Assembly: GCA_963795335.1 (NCBI GenBank)
Contig: CAWCHI010000004.1
Coordinates: 496,001 to 560,000 of the forward strand
Direction of reading: 5' to 3'
Source: Trebonia sp963795335
GTDB lineage: Bacteria; Actinomycetota; Actinomycetes; Streptosporangiales; Streptosporangiaceae
DNA: 64,000 bases
Part shown: piece by piece, positions 9,683 to 20,946 of the stretch
How positions within the stretch are numbered: the first letter of the stretch is position 1
Layout: each line of letters opens with the position of its first letter
Position numbers and translations under genes: made by a program
The notes under the pieces: generated by a model
The model's input: only the letters and a program-made list of their open reading frames with translations
Databases searched by the model: none
Told to the model about the DNA's origin: nothing

Positions 9683-11074
9683 CTAACGGCTGTCTTCCGC
9701 CCGGGCCGGCTGCTGGCCGGCGGGTGGCTGCTGGCCCGCGGGTGGCTGCGGGCCGGCGGGCGGCTGCGGGCCGGCGGGCGGCTCGGGTTCCTGGCTTGGC
9801 TCTGGATGCGGGGTGACGCGGAGCCGGGCGATGCGGCGCCCGTCCAGTTCGGTCACGGTGATCGTGTAGCGCGGGATCTCCACCACGTCGCCAGCCGACG
9901 GCAGCGCCCCGAGGGCGGCCAGGACGAAGCCCGCGACGGTCTCGTACGGCCCCTCGGGCAGTCTGATGCCGGTCTGCTCGGCGAACTCGTCCAGGTTGAG
10001 CAGGCCGTCCACCTCGGTCTCGCCCTGGGGCAGCTTGCGCGCGGGCGCGTCGGCGGTGTCGTACTCGTCGGTGATGTCGCCGATCAGCTCCTCGACCAGG
10101 TCCTCGAGGGTGATGATGCCGGCCGTCCCGCCGTACTCGTCGACCACGATCGCCAGGTGCACCCGCTCACGGCGCATCTCCGACAGCGCGGACAGCACCG
10201 TCTTGCTGATCGGCAGGAACTTGACCGGCCTGACCGCCTCGTCGAGGAGCGTCTCCCGCGGTGGCGCGCCCGGCCCGAGCAGGTCCCTGATGTGCACGAA
10301 GCCGACCACGTTGTCGTAGGAGTCCTGGTACACCGGCAGCCGCGAGTACGGGACGCTGGCCGCGATCGCGGCCGCGTCGCCGACCGTGGTCCGGGCGGGC
10401 AGGAACTCCACCTCGGTCCGCGGCCGGAGTACCTCGCGGATCTGCCGCTTGCCGGCGTCGAAGACCTCGCCGACGATGCGCCGCTCGTCCGCGCTCAGCG
10501 TCTGGGTGCCGGTGACCAGCTCTCGCACCTCCTGCTCGGTCATGGCCTGGCGGCCCTGCCGGGGGTCGGCCCCGAGCAGCCGGACCACCCCGTTGACGGA
10601 CACTGACAGGAGCCAGACGACCGGCCGGGCGAGGCGGGAGATGACGTCCAGGGTCGGCGCCGCGAACAGCGCGATCGGCACCGTGCGCTGCAGCGCCAGC
10701 CGCTTCGGGGCGAGCTCGCTCAGCACGAGGCTGGTGAAGGTGATCGCGGCGGTGACGACGACGTAGGACAGCACCGAGGCCCAGTCATGCGACAGGCCCA
10801 GGCTGATCATCCAGTTGCTCAGCAACCGGGCGAGTGTGTCGGCCCCGTAGGCGCCGGTCACCAGCGTCGCCAGGGTGGTGCCGATCTGCACCGAAGCCAG
10901 GAACCGGTTGGGATCGGACGCCAGCCGGGCCGCCGTCGCCCCCCGGCGCCCGCGCCGGGCGAGGGACCGGACCTGACCCTCACGCAGCGAGACCAGCGCC
11001 ATCTCGGCCGAGGCGAAGAACCCGCCGATGGACACGATGACTAGGACGATGACCACGTCCAGGACGACGTTCAC
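9683..11074 (-). CDS. CNNM/HlyC-type membrane protein with CBS pair and CorC domain
   Basis: This protein of about 463 residues starts with a DUF21/CNNM membrane domain of about four spans (NVVLDVVIVLVIVSIGGFFA opens it). Two CBS domains follow (RLPVYQDSYDNVVGFVHIRD, then EYGGTAGIITLEDLVEELIG), then a CorC_HlyC domain ending near RIARLRV. Relatives are called hemolysin-like and are linked to Mg2+/Co2+ export. The C-terminal 40 residues are a low-complexity PPAG(P/Q)Q repeat tail. The GTG at 11074 starts the protein at the first membrane span; upstream in-frame sequence looks non-coding. It is divergent from galK. Confidence 0.9.
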   Translation of the reverse strand: MNVVLDVVIVLVIVSIGGFFASAEMALVSLREGQVRSLARRGRRGATAARLASDPNRFLASVQIGTTLATLVTGAYGADTLARLLSNWMISLGLSHDWASVLSYVVVTAAITFTSLVLSELAPKRLALQRTVPIALFAAPTLDVISRLARPVVWLLSVSVNGVVRLLGADPRQGRQAMTEQEVRELVTGTQTLSADERRIVGEVFDAGKRQIREVLRPRTEVEFLPARTTVGDAAAIAASVPYSRLPVYQDSYDNVVGFVHIRDLLGPGAPPRETLLDEAVRPVKFLPISKTVLSALSEMRRERVHLAIVVDEYGGTAGIITLEDLVEELIGDITDEYDTADAPARKLPQGETEVDGLLNLDEFAEQTGIRLPEGPYETVAGFVLAALGALPSAGDVVEIPRYTITVTELDGRRIARLRVTPHPEPSQEPEPPAGPQPPAGPQPPAGQQPPAGQQPARAEDSR

Positions 11075-11186
11075 GCCGCGATCGCCGACTTCCCTAGAAG
11101 GTGCTAATGCCCCCGGTAAATACTTGCGCCAGTGTAAACGGATACGGTAACGGTCCCGTGAGTCGATACCCGCGCCCGGAGGCGAA

Positions 11187-12326
11187 ATGAAAACGGCGGC
11201 CGGAGTTTGGTTCGCGCCCGGACGGGCCAACCTGATGGGCGAGCACACCGACTACAACGGGGGCTTCGTGCTGCCGTTCGCGCTCGCCCAGGGGGTCACC
11301 GCGGCCGTCAGCGCGCGCGATGACGGGCTCCTGGTCCTGCGGTCGAAGCAGGCGGGGGGTGACCCGGTCACGGCGGAGGTCGAGTCCCTGGTGCCCGGAT
11401 CGGTGACCGGCTGGGCGGCGTATCCGGCGGGCGTCGCCTGGGCGCTGCGGTCGGCCGGGTACCCGGTCCGCGGGGCGACGGTCGAGATCGACTCCGACCT
11501 GCCGGTCGGGGCCGGGGTGTCGTCGTCGGCCGCGGTTGAGTGCTCGGTCGCGCTGGCGCTGTGCGCGCTGTCCGGGACAGAGGTGCCACGGCCCGCGCTG
11601 GCCGCGATCGCCAGGCGGGCGGAGAACGAGTTCGTCGGCGCGCCGACCGGGATCATCGACCAGTCGGCGGCGCTGCTGTGCACCAGCGGGCACGCGCTGT
11701 TGCTCGACTGCGCGACGCTGCGGACGGTCCAGGTGCCGTTCCGGCCCGGCCCGGACGGCGCGTCGGCGCTGGTCATCGATACCCGGGTGACGCACGCGCT
11801 GGTGTCAGGCGAGTACGCCGCCCGGCGGGCCGAGTGCGAGCAGGCGGCCCGGCTGCTCGGCGTGGCCGCCCTCGGCACTGTGACCGACCCGCGGGCGGCG
11901 GAGGAGCTGGCCGACCCGGTGCTGCGCCGCCGGGCCCGCCACGTGATCACCGACAGCGCCCGGGCCCGCGCGATCGCGGCGGTGCTGACCGATTTCGCCG
12001 CCGGCCCCGGAAGGGACCCGGCCACGGCGGGCGATATGTACCGCTTCGTCGGCCAGTCGCTGACCGAGGGGCACGCGTCGCTGCGGGACGACTTCGAGGT
12101 GTCCTGGCCCGCGGCCGACGCGGCGGTGGACGCCGCCGTCGCGGCCGGCGCCTACGGGGCGAAGATGATCGGCGGCGGCTTCGGCGGGTCGGTCCTGGCC
12201 CTGGTGCCGGACGGGCAGCGGGCGGCCGTCCGGGCGGCAGTGGCAGCGGAGTTCGCGGTCCGCCGGTGGACGGAGCCCGACTTCATACAGGCGGTACCGT
12301 CCCCGCCTGCCCGGCGGCTGACCTGA
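11187..12326 (+). CDS. galK: Galactokinase
   Basis: This 379-residue GHMP kinase phosphorylates galactose to galactose-1-phosphate in the Leloir pathway. The galactokinase signature GRANLMGEHTDYNGG is near the N-terminus, the ATP loop is LPVGAGVSSSAA, and the C-terminal GHMP motif is KMIGGGFGGSVLAL. GGAGG lies six bases before the ATG. No galT or galE is adjacent, so it stands alone here, divergent from the CBS membrane protein. Confidence 0.96.
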   Translation: MKTAAGVWFAPGRANLMGEHTDYNGGFVLPFALAQGVTAAVSARDDGLLVLRSKQAGGDPVTAEVESLVPGSVTGWAAYPAGVAWALRSAGYPVRGATVEIDSDLPVGAGVSSSAAVECSVALALCALSGTEVPRPALAAIARRAENEFVGAPTGIIDQSAALLCTSGHALLLDCATLRTVQVPFRPGPDGASALVIDTRVTHALVSGEYAARRAECEQAARLLGVAALGTVTDPRAAEELADPVLRRRARHVITDSARARAIAAVLTDFAAGPGRDPATAGDMYRFVGQSLTEGHASLRDDFEVSWPAADAAVDAAVAAGAYGAKMIGGGFGGSVLALVPDGQRAAVRAAVAAEFAVRRWTEPDFIQAVPSPPARRLT

Positions 12327-12355
12327 CGCCCCAGCCGGCGCCCCGGCCGTTCGCC

Positions 12356-12836
12356 TTAGTCGTCGGTGTCCTCGTCCTCCTGGTCGTCTTCGCCGATGAC
12401 GTGGACCGCCGCCTCCTCGGCGCTGGCGGCGCCGCCAGCGATCCCCTCGTCCCGCGCGACCTCGGTGCTCTCCCAGTCGACGAGCGTGTCGCTGACGTCG
12501 TCGGTGTCCTCGTCGGTGGCAACCAGCCGGCCCGCCCGCGGGTCCGGGCTGGCGTCGCGCTCGAACCGGCCCACGTCCCCCTGGGTCGCGTTCTCGTCCA
12601 GGGACTCGTCGTCCTCGTCGGCGGTCTCGTCCGGCTCTTCCTCGCTGAGCAGCTCGTCCAGCGACTCGGACTCCTCCTCGCCCTGCCAGGCCTCCCGCAT
12701 GCCCGGCCGACCAGCGCTCGGGCGGGGCAACCCCCTGGTCGAGCGGGTCGTCGCCCGGGTTGCCGTCCAGGGTGTCGCTGGCGTCGCGGGTCTCGTAGTC
12801 CTCAAGATCCTGGGACTCGTGCTTCGGGTCAGGCAT
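12356..12836 (-). CDS. DUF5709 family acidic protein, one frameshift
   Basis: The N-terminal part (MPDPKHESQDLEDYETRD, then DTLDG...DQGVAPPERW) and the rest (REAWQGEEESESLDELLSEE, then a long Asp/Glu-rich tail) are in different frames. Removing one G from the GGG near 12703 joins them into one protein of about 159 residues with the usual DUF5709 order. The family is actinobacterial, acidic, soluble and of unknown function. A GAGGGGATGAGG ribosome-binding region precedes the ATG. It is convergent with galK. Sequencing error is the likeliest cause of the break. Confidence 0.8.
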
Positions 12837-12969
12837 AACCTCATCCCCTCGTCGCTGGCGCGTCACTCGTCACTGTGGTCACCAGCCTAGGGGGTTGCTG
12901 TCCTGGTCCGTCCCGGCGGGCAGGCCGCGATGTGAGAGACCGTACGTATACCGCCACCGGGTCGCGCTG

Positions 12970-12975
12970 TAACCT
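12970..12975 (+). promoter_or_regulatory. Candidate -10 element of leaderless mdh
   Basis: TAACCT is seven bases before the mdh ATG, and no ribosome-binding site is present between them. This is the spacing expected if transcription starts at the initiation codon. Confidence 0.45.
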
Positions 12976-12982
12976 GCCAGAC

Positions 12983-13957
12983 ATGAGTAATCCCGTAACC
13001 GTGACGGTGACCGGCGCCGCCGGGCAAATCGGCTATGCCTTGTTGTTCCGCATCGCTTCCGGACAGCTTCTCGGGCCTGACGTGCCGGTCCGGCTGCGGC
13101 TGCTGGAGATCGCCCCGGCCCTGCAGGCGGCCGAGGGCACCGCGATGGAACTCAGTGACGGCGCCTTCCCCCTCCTCGAGGGCATCGACATCACCGACGA
13201 CCTCAAGACCGCCTTCGACGGCACCAACGTCGCCCTGCTCGTCGGGGCCCGGCCGCGCACCGCGGGCATGGAGCGGGGCGACCTGCTCGAGGCCAACGGC
13301 GGCATCTTCGGCCCGCAGGGCAAGGCGATCAACGAGCATGCCGCCAGCGACATCAAGGTGCTCGTGGTCGGCAACCCGGCCAACACCAACGCGCTGATCG
13401 CGCAGCGGAACGCGCCCGACGTGCCTGCCCGCCGCTTCACCGCGATGACCCGGCTGGACCACAACCGGGCGGTCTCGCAGCTGGCAGCCAAGCTGTCGGT
13501 CCCGGTGACCGCGGTCGAGCACCTGACCATCTGGGGCAACCACTCCGCAACCCAGTACCCGGACCTCTACAACACCGTGGTCAACGGGCGCAGCGCCGCC
13601 GAGCAGGTGGAGGAGGAGTGGCTCACCGGCACCTTCATCCCCGAGGTGGCCCAGCGGGGCGCGGCGATCATCAAGGCGCGGGGCGCGTCCTCGGCCGCCT
13701 CGGCCGCCAGCGCCGCCCTCAACCACGTCTACGACTGGGTCAATGGCACCGACTGGACCTCGATGGCGGTCGTCTCTGACGGCTCCTACGACGTCCCCGA
13801 GGGCCTCATCAGCTCTTTCCCGGTCCGCACGTCGGGCGGCGAATGGGAGATCATCCAGGGGCTGCCGGTCAACGACTTCTCCCGGGGCAAGATCGACGCC
13901 TCGGCGGCCGAGCTTGCAGGCGAGCGGGACGCGGTCAAGGAACTCGGGTTGATCTAA
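12983..13957 (+). CDS. mdh: Malate dehydrogenase
   Basis: This 324-residue NAD-dependent enzyme interconverts malate and oxaloacetate. The Rossmann glycine motif TGAAGQIGYAL is at residues 10-20, the substrate loop is ARPRTAGMERGD, and the catalytic histidine is H187 in TIWGNHS. Conserved RLDHNRA precedes it. The pattern matches the cytosolic-type MalDH of actinobacteria. The ATG at 12983 gives the canonical N-terminus; no ribosome-binding site is visible, so initiation may be leaderless. It converges on icd across a strong shared terminator. Confidence 0.97.
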   Translation: MSNPVTVTVTGAAGQIGYALLFRIASGQLLGPDVPVRLRLLEIAPALQAAEGTAMELSDGAFPLLEGIDITDDLKTAFDGTNVALLVGARPRTAGMERGDLLEANGGIFGPQGKAINEHAASDIKVLVVGNPANTNALIAQRNAPDVPARRFTAMTRLDHNRAVSQLAAKLSVPVTAVEHLTIWGNHSATQYPDLYNTVVNGRSAAEQVEEEWLTGTFIPEVAQRGAAIIKARGASSAASAASAALNHVYDWVNGTDWTSMAVVSDGSYDVPEGLISSFPVRTSGGEWEIIQGLPVNDFSRGKIDASAAELAGERDAVKELGLI

Positions 13958-13968
13958 GTTCAGCCGCG

Positions 13969-14008
13969 CGAGCGAAGGCCCACAGGAGAACCTGTGGGCC
14001 TTCGCTCG
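13969..14008. terminator. Bidirectional terminator between mdh and icd
   Basis: GAGCGAAGGCCCACAGG pairs perfectly with its complement (17-18 bp) around an AGAA loop, 11 bases past the mdh stop and 10 bases past the convergent icd stop. Confidence 0.95.
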
Positions 14009-14018
14009 TGACGAACCT

Positions 14019-16208
<2,190 letters not shown>

Positions 16209-16421
16209 CTCGGTTGCCAGCTCCGTCTCCTGAAATTTCTTCTCGACGTCAAGATACCTACCGTACCCGCCAAAGGGAAAGCGGTCCCCGGTCCCGGTCC
16301 CGGGCCTGGCGGCTGCGCGTCCGGCCCTTGCACCTTCGGCAGGCCCACATCCGGCAGGCCCGCGCCCTGCAACCGCTGCCTGACCACTACCAGCCCGTCC
16401 GGATAAGTAACCCGTTCGACC

Positions 16422-16853
16422 CTAGCGCGGCAGCACCAGGCCCGCGATCAGCAGGGCGGTGCCCAAGGCGGCTAGCGTGACCACGTCGATCACGCGCCTG
16501 CGGTTGGCCAGCAGGCCGGCCAGCCGGGCCGGGAGCAGCAGCCGGGCGATCGCGCTTACGAGCAGCGCCGCTCCGGCGATCACACCCCCGTTACCCCCGC
16601 CTGCCGATCCCAGGCGCCAGGCGACGTACACCCCGACGACGGTGACGAGCAGGACGGCCAGCAGCGGGACAACCCCGGCGAGGCCGGGGTCGCCGGTCCG
16701 GTGCCCCTGAACCGACGGCACTCCCGGGCCGGGGGTGGGTGTGACGGCGTGCGCCGGATGGCCCGCTCCGCCCCGGAAGCCCGAGGTGGCGGAAGCAGCG
16801 CCGGACCGCGGGCGGCGGTGACCGTCGCGCCCCGGCTGCGTGTCGCCTGTCAT
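16422..16853 (-). CDS. DUF3017 family small membrane protein
   Basis: This protein of about 143 residues has a Pro/Gly/His-rich cytoplasmic N-terminus and three predicted membrane helices, beginning at GVVPLLAVLLVTVVGVYVAW, GVIAGAALLVSAIARLLLP and VVTLAALGTALLIAGLVLP. The segment LLLPARLAGLLANRRRVIDV between helices 2 and 3 is the DUF3017 hallmark. GGGAG precedes the ATG at 16853. The family is restricted to actinobacteria and commonly sits near mdh, as here. Function unknown. Confidence 0.8.
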   Translation of the reverse strand: MTGDTQPGRDGHRRPRSGAASATSGFRGGAGHPAHAVTPTPGPGVPSVQGHRTGDPGLAGVVPLLAVLLVTVVGVYVAWRLGSAGGGNGGVIAGAALLVSAIARLLLPARLAGLLANRRRVIDVVTLAALGTALLIAGLVLPR

Positions 16854-17002
16854 GTCATCTCCCACGGCCGGCCGGGTGCGGGTGACGGCCGGCGCCCCCA
16901 CCCTACGCCCTCGGCGGGAAACCAATTGCCGCCCCGCCGCGATGGCGAAAGTGACGCTAGAGTGAGCTAATCGTCACGTATACGACAGATCGGAGGTCCC
17001 TC

Positions 17003-17677
17003 GTGGACTGTCCTTACATTCGCGTGGAGGACACTGGGGACCTCATCCCGCTGCGCGGCGAGGTGACCACGGTCGGCCGCGGCCGCGGGGCGGATATCCG
17101 GCTCGACGACCCCAGCGTTTCCCGGCTGCACGCGGAGATCGTCCGCCGTGGTCCGTACTACTACGTCGCCGACCTCGGATTATCACGCAACGGCACCCGG
17201 GTGAACGGGCGCCCGGTCGCCCGCCGGGTGCTCGACGACGGTGACGTCATGAGCTTCGGGGCGGCCCGGTGCCGGGTCGAGGGCCTGCCACAGGAGGAGC
17301 TGGCGGCCGAAGCCGAGCTCCGCCGGGCCGCCGCGCCCGAGCTCACCCGGCGCGAGCTTGACGTGCTGATCTCGCTGTGCCGCCCGGCCCTGTCGGACGA
17401 CGCGTTCGTGAACCCCGCCACCGCGAAGGAGATCGCCGGCGACCTGGTGGTGACGGAGGCCGCGGTCAAGCAGCACCTGCTCCGGCTGTACGTCAAGTTC
17501 CGGGTGCCGGAAGGGCTGAACCGGCGCACCCGGCTGGCCAACGAGGTGATCGCGCTGGGCCTGGTGCGGCCGCTCGCCGAGCACGGGTCAGGGCAGGTGC
17601 AGCATGCCCACGGAGTTGCCAAGCAGCCACTTCTGGAGGGAGTGCAGCGACCCGCCGAGGGACGGCAGGCCGGGTAG
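17003..17677 (+). CDS. FHA domain protein with C-terminal helix-turn-helix-like region
   Basis: This 224-residue protein has an FHA phosphothreonine-binding domain at about residues 18-92 (VGRGRGADIRLDDPSVSRLH, then LSRNGTRVNGRPV). A helical region at about 110-190 (LTRRELDVLISLC, then PATAKEIAGDLVVTEAAVKQ) resembles LuxR/winged-helix DNA-binding segments. GGAGG lies seven bases before the GTG. The last 90 bp overlap tail to tail with the kinase gene, which suggests the FHA protein may read phosphorylation by that kinase. The final 30 residues fall in the overlap and look non-conserved. Confidence 0.88.
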   Translation: MDCPYIRVEDTGDLIPLRGEVTTVGRGRGADIRLDDPSVSRLHAEIVRRGPYYYVADLGLSRNGTRVNGRPVARRVLDDGDVMSFGAARCRVEGLPQEELAAEAELRRAAAPELTRRELDVLISLCRPALSDDAFVNPATAKEIAGDLVVTEAAVKQHLLRLYVKFRVPEGLNRRTRLANEVIALGLVRPLAEHGSGQVQHAHGVAKQPLLEGVQRPAEGRQAG

Positions 17678-19369
17678 CATATGCGGGACCGTTGAGCTGG
17701 TGACGGGCCAGATCAGCGGCGGCTGCGACAGGGCCGAGGAGACCACCGCCAGGGCCAGCGCCCAGAGCGAGATGAAGGCGACCAGCAGCGCGGCCGGGCT
17801 GCGGATGACCGAGGCGCTCATCCGCCGCAGCTGCCGCCGCGGCGCCGCCGAGCCGGGGCCGACGCAGTAGAAGGCCACCGCCGCGCCCGCCGCCCAGCTG
17901 CCCGCTTCCGGCAGCGTCCCGCTGCGGGCGAAGGCGACCGAGGCGCCCGCCCCGAGCAGCGCGACGATGATCGCCAGCGGGGCGACCAGGACGGTGGTGA
18001 GCGCGGCCCGGACCACGGCCCACGGCGCGGTCGCGAGCACGATCACGACGTCACTCGGCCGGGCTCCGCGTACGCTGCGCCGCCCGTGCAGCGCGGTCTG
18101 GGCCCGGTCGGCCGCGCGGAGCAGGGTGAGCGCCCCGAGCGCGATCACCGTCCCGGCGACCGGCAGCAGCACGCTGAGCGCCACCGCCGCTATCCCGGCG
18201 GCCAGGCTGAGCAGGCCCAGGCCGGACGGCTGCCAGTCAGCCCGGGGGGGATCCGCGGCCGGCGCGGCCGGCTGCGGCTGCGACGGCGCGGCCGGGCGGG
18301 CGACCGGCGGGAGCAGGTCGGCCACGTCGCGGGCGGCCTGAGCGGGCGAGCGGTAGGACGCGCCCTCATACGGCCGGCCCGCCTGGGGCTGGCCGGGATA
18401 CGGCTGGCCCGCGTACGCCTGGGGTCCCGGCACCTGGGAGACCGGCAGCTGAGCCCCGGGCAGCCGGGCCGCGCGGGACTGGCCGGGCGCCTGCGGGGTG
18501 AAGGACGGCGGCATGACCCGGGTGGACTGGTAGTCGGCGCGCGTGGCGCCCGGCTCCGGCAGCCGCGCGCTCGCGGGCAGGGCGAGCTGCCCCGTCAGCC
18601 GCCGGGCGGACGGGCGGGCCAGCGGGTCGGCTGACAGCGCCGCCGTCACCAGCGGCAGCAGCCGAGCCGGGACGCCGTCGATCTCCGGCTTCCCCTCGAG
18701 GACGCGGAAGAAGATCGTCTGGTAGTTCCCGGTGCCGAACGGCTGCCGCCCGGTCGCCGCGTAGGCGACGGTGGCTCCCCAGGAGTGCACGTCGGAGGCG
18801 CCGCTGGCCACCCCGCCCTCGATCACCTCGGGCGCGAGGTACCCAGGGGTTCCCATCACCAGTCCGGTCTTTGTCAGCCGGGTCGAATCGGGCACGTGCG
18901 CGATGCCAAAGTCGATGACGACGGGGTAGCCCCCGGACAGCATGACGTTGCCGGGCTTGAGGTCCCGGTGCACCACCCCGGCCGCGTGGATGGCAGCCAG
19001 CGCCTCGGCCAGCCCCTCGGCCAGCGCGTCGAGATCGGCCCCGCGCAACGGCCCGCTGGCGCGCACGATCTCCTCGAGCGTCTTGCCGGGGACGAAGCGG
19101 GTCACGATGTAGGGCGCGCTGCCCGCCACGTCGGCGTCGACCACCTCGGCGACGAAGCGGTTGCGGACCCGCCGCATGGTGTCGACTTCACGGGCGAGGC
19201 GCCGCCGTGCGTTCGGGTCGCCCGCCACGGCCGGGCCGAGCACCTTGACCGCGACCTGGCCGCCGTCCGGGGCAGTGCCGAGGTAGACAACGCCCATGCC
19301 GCCCTCGCCGATCTTCTCGGTCAGGCGGTAGCGGCCGATCTTCCGCGGGATTGAGTCCAGGGCTGGCAT
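17588..19369 (-). CDS. PknB-type serine/threonine protein kinase, membrane-anchored
   Basis: This 593-residue protein has a kinase domain at about residues 14-265: glycine loop IGEGGMGVVYLG, Lys42 in VAVK, catalytic loop HRDLKPGN (D136), DFG at D153, and MGTPGYLAPE. A Pro/Gln/Tyr-rich linker (about 270-375) contains short YPGQPQAGRPY-like repeats. The C-terminal 200 residues hold about five hydrophobic membrane segments rather than PASTA repeats. GAGAGG precedes the ATG. It probably phosphorylates the FHA partner encoded convergently. Confidence 0.95.
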   Translation of the reverse strand: MPALDSIPRKIGRYRLTEKIGEGGMGVVYLGTAPDGGQVAVKVLGPAVAGDPNARRRLAREVDTMRRVRNRFVAEVVDADVAGSAPYIVTRFVPGKTLEEIVRASGPLRGADLDALAEGLAEALAAIHAAGVVHRDLKPGNVMLSGGYPVVIDFGIAHVPDSTRLTKTGLVMGTPGYLAPEVIEGGVASGASDVHSWGATVAYAATGRQPFGTGNYQTIFFRVLEGKPEIDGVPARLLPLVTAALSADPLARPSARRLTGQLALPASARLPEPGATRADYQSTRVMPPSFTPQAPGQSRAARLPGAQLPVSQVPGPQAYAGQPYPGQPQAGRPYEGASYRSPAQAARDVADLLPPVARPAAPSQPQPAAPAADPPRADWQPSGLGLLSLAAGIAAVALSVLLPVAGTVIALGALTLLRAADRAQTALHGRRSVRGARPSDVVIVLATAPWAVVRAALTTVLVAPLAIIVALLGAGASVAFARSGTLPEAGSWAAGAAVAFYCVGPGSAAPRRQLRRMSASVIRSPAALLVAFISLWALALAVVSSALSQPPLIWPVTSSTVPHMLPGLPSLGGSLHSLQKWLLGNSVGMLHLP

Positions 19370-19462
19370 CGTCCTCTCAGCGTACGGCCCGGGTCCCCTG
19401 TTGCGCTAAGGACCGGGCCGGCAAACCCCCGCAACGGTGCGGGGCCGGCCGGCGGGCCGAGT

Positions 19463-19876
19463 CTACGAGCCGATGACCAGCTTGCGCAGCGCTTCCGCGG
19501 CCTGCGCATTGGACTCGGCGTGCGTCACCAGCGCGCTGGCCAGCGAACTGGCCCACTGCTGGACCGGCACCTCGTTGCGCGACAGCACCACCCCGCGCAC
19601 CTCGCGGCAGATCTCGGCCGCCGGGCGGCCGTTCTTCACCGCCAGTGTCATCACCTGGTCACCGAGCCTGACCGCGACCTTGGAGACCTCGCCGGGGCGG
19701 CCCCGCATCCGGTCGGACATGGACCGCTCCCGCTCCACGGTCACGTAACCGGGCGGCAGCGCCTCGCTCAGTGACTGGACGAGCGCGCCGGCGTAGATCG
19801 CGACATCGCCGCTGTCCAGCCGGAGCGCGGCGGTGACCATTTCAAGCGACAGGTCGTTGTCAGCGGGCTCAGTCAC
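19463..19876 (-). CDS. Conserved actinobacterial protein of unknown function
   Basis: This 137-residue soluble protein has no motif I can name. It is Ala/Arg/Glu-rich with a beta-rich middle (GYVTVERERSM, then KVAVRLGDQVMTLAVKNGRP) and a helical C-terminus (SLASALVTHAESNAQAAEAL). It lies between the kinase gene and a crotonase gene, 10 bp from the crotonase stop, so it is probably co-transcribed with the crotonase. Codon use is typical of the window, supporting a real gene. Confidence 0.75.
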   Translation of the reverse strand: MTEPADNDLSLEMVTAALRLDSGDVAIYAGALVQSLSEALPPGYVTVERERSMSDRMRGRPGEVSKVAVRLGDQVMTLAVKNGRPAAEICREVRGVVLSRNEVPVQQWASSLASALVTHAESNAQAAEALRKLVIGS

Positions 19877-19886
19877 AGTTGAAGTA

Positions 19887-20666
19887 TTACACCCCGCGGA
19901 AGGTCGCCTTGCCCGGGCCGTTCTCCATGAAACTGCGCATGCCGGTCTTCTGGTCCTCGGTCGCGAACAGGGCGGCGAAGTGCACCCGCTCGATCTCCAG
20001 CCCGGTCGCCAGGTCGACCTCGAGGCCGCCGTTGACCGCCTGCTTGGCCGCCCGCAGGGCCAGCGCCGGGCCGGCGGCGTACTGGGCGGCCAGGGCGCGC
20101 GCGGCCTGGTACACGTCCGCGTCCGGCACCACCTTGTCCGCCAGCCCGAGCGCGAGGGCCTCGTCGGCGGCCACGTGCCGGCCGCTGAAGATCAGGTCCT
20201 TGGCCTTGGCCGGGCCGACCAGCCGGGGCAGCCGCTGGGTGCCGCCCGCACCGGGGATGATGCCGAGCAGGATCTCCGGCTGCCCCACCTTGGCACTCTC
20301 CCCCAGGACGCGGAAGTCGGCGCACATCGCCAGCTCGAGCCCGCCGCCGAGGGCGTAGCCAGTGACGGCGGCGATGACCGGCTTGGGGATGGCGGCGACG
20401 GCGTTGAAGGCGGCGTGCAGCGCGGCCGACCGCAGGGCCATCTCCGGGTAACCGTAGGAGGCCATCTCCTTGATGTCGGCTCCGGCCGCGAAGACCCGCT
20501 CGCCGCCGTAGAGGATGACCGCGCGGACCGCGTCGTCGGCCGTCACCTCGGCCGCGGCGGCGCCGATCTCGTCCTGCACCTGCGCGTTGAGCGCGTTCAT
20601 CTTCGGCCGGTCAAGCCGGATCGTCGCGATGCCGTCAGCGACCTCTACCCGCACGAACTCGCCCAC
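19887..20666 (-). CDS. Enoyl-CoA hydratase/isomerase family protein (crotonase)
   Basis: This protein of about 259 residues has the crotonase fold: LDRPKMNALNAQ near the start, the oxyanion-hole segment GGERVFAAGADIKEMA, and ITGYALGGGLELAMCADFRV-type second segment (written here as VTGYALGGGLELAMCADFRV). The acid residue region GIIPGAGGTQRLPRLVG is conserved and suggests a true hydratase. It probably hydrates trans-2-enoyl-CoA in fatty acid degradation. GTG at 20666 has GGAGG about 10 bases upstream; GTG codons nearer the site are too close to it. Confidence 0.93.
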   Translation of the reverse strand: MGEFVRVEVADGIATIRLDRPKMNALNAQVQDEIGAAAAEVTADDAVRAVILYGGERVFAAGADIKEMASYGYPEMALRSAALHAAFNAVAAIPKPVIAAVTGYALGGGLELAMCADFRVLGESAKVGQPEILLGIIPGAGGTQRLPRLVGPAKAKDLIFSGRHVAADEALALGLADKVVPDADVYQAARALAAQYAAGPALALRAAKQAVNGGLEVDLATGLEIERVHFAALFATEDQKTGMRSFMENGPGKATFRGV

Positions 20667-20791
20667 CAGGTCCACCCTCCACCGAGAATCCACCCGCGCA
20701 CCCGCGGCCTACTTAACGTACATTGCCGTCGATCGGCGGGTCAGCCCGCGCCGTGGGCTCGCGAGGTCGAAGGAGGCGAGAGGGGGAGCCG

Positions 20792-20946
20792 GGGGGCGCG
20801 GGGACACGGGGGACACGGGGACACGGGGCACGGGGACACGGGGCACGGGGACACGGGGGGCACGGGGGCACGGGGACAGGGGCACGGGGACACGGGGCGC
20901 GGGGGCACGGGGGGACGTGGGGCACGGGGCACGGGGACACGGGGCG
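20792..20946. repeat. Degenerate GGGGACAC / GGGGCAC tandem array
   Basis: About 155 bp consist almost entirely of GGGG(A)CAC units of 6-8 bp with a 12-14 bp higher-order alternation of GGGGACAC and GGGGCAC. The plus strand is strikingly purine/G-rich with regularly spaced G-runs. Confidence 0.9.

Noticed and set aside
12356..12844. A basic N-terminal extension (LRTTRPATPATPWTATRATT) for the acidic protein at 12.4-12.8 kb
   Set aside because: The alternate frame gives the proper DUF5709 N-terminus; the basic stretch is the same DNA read out of frame.
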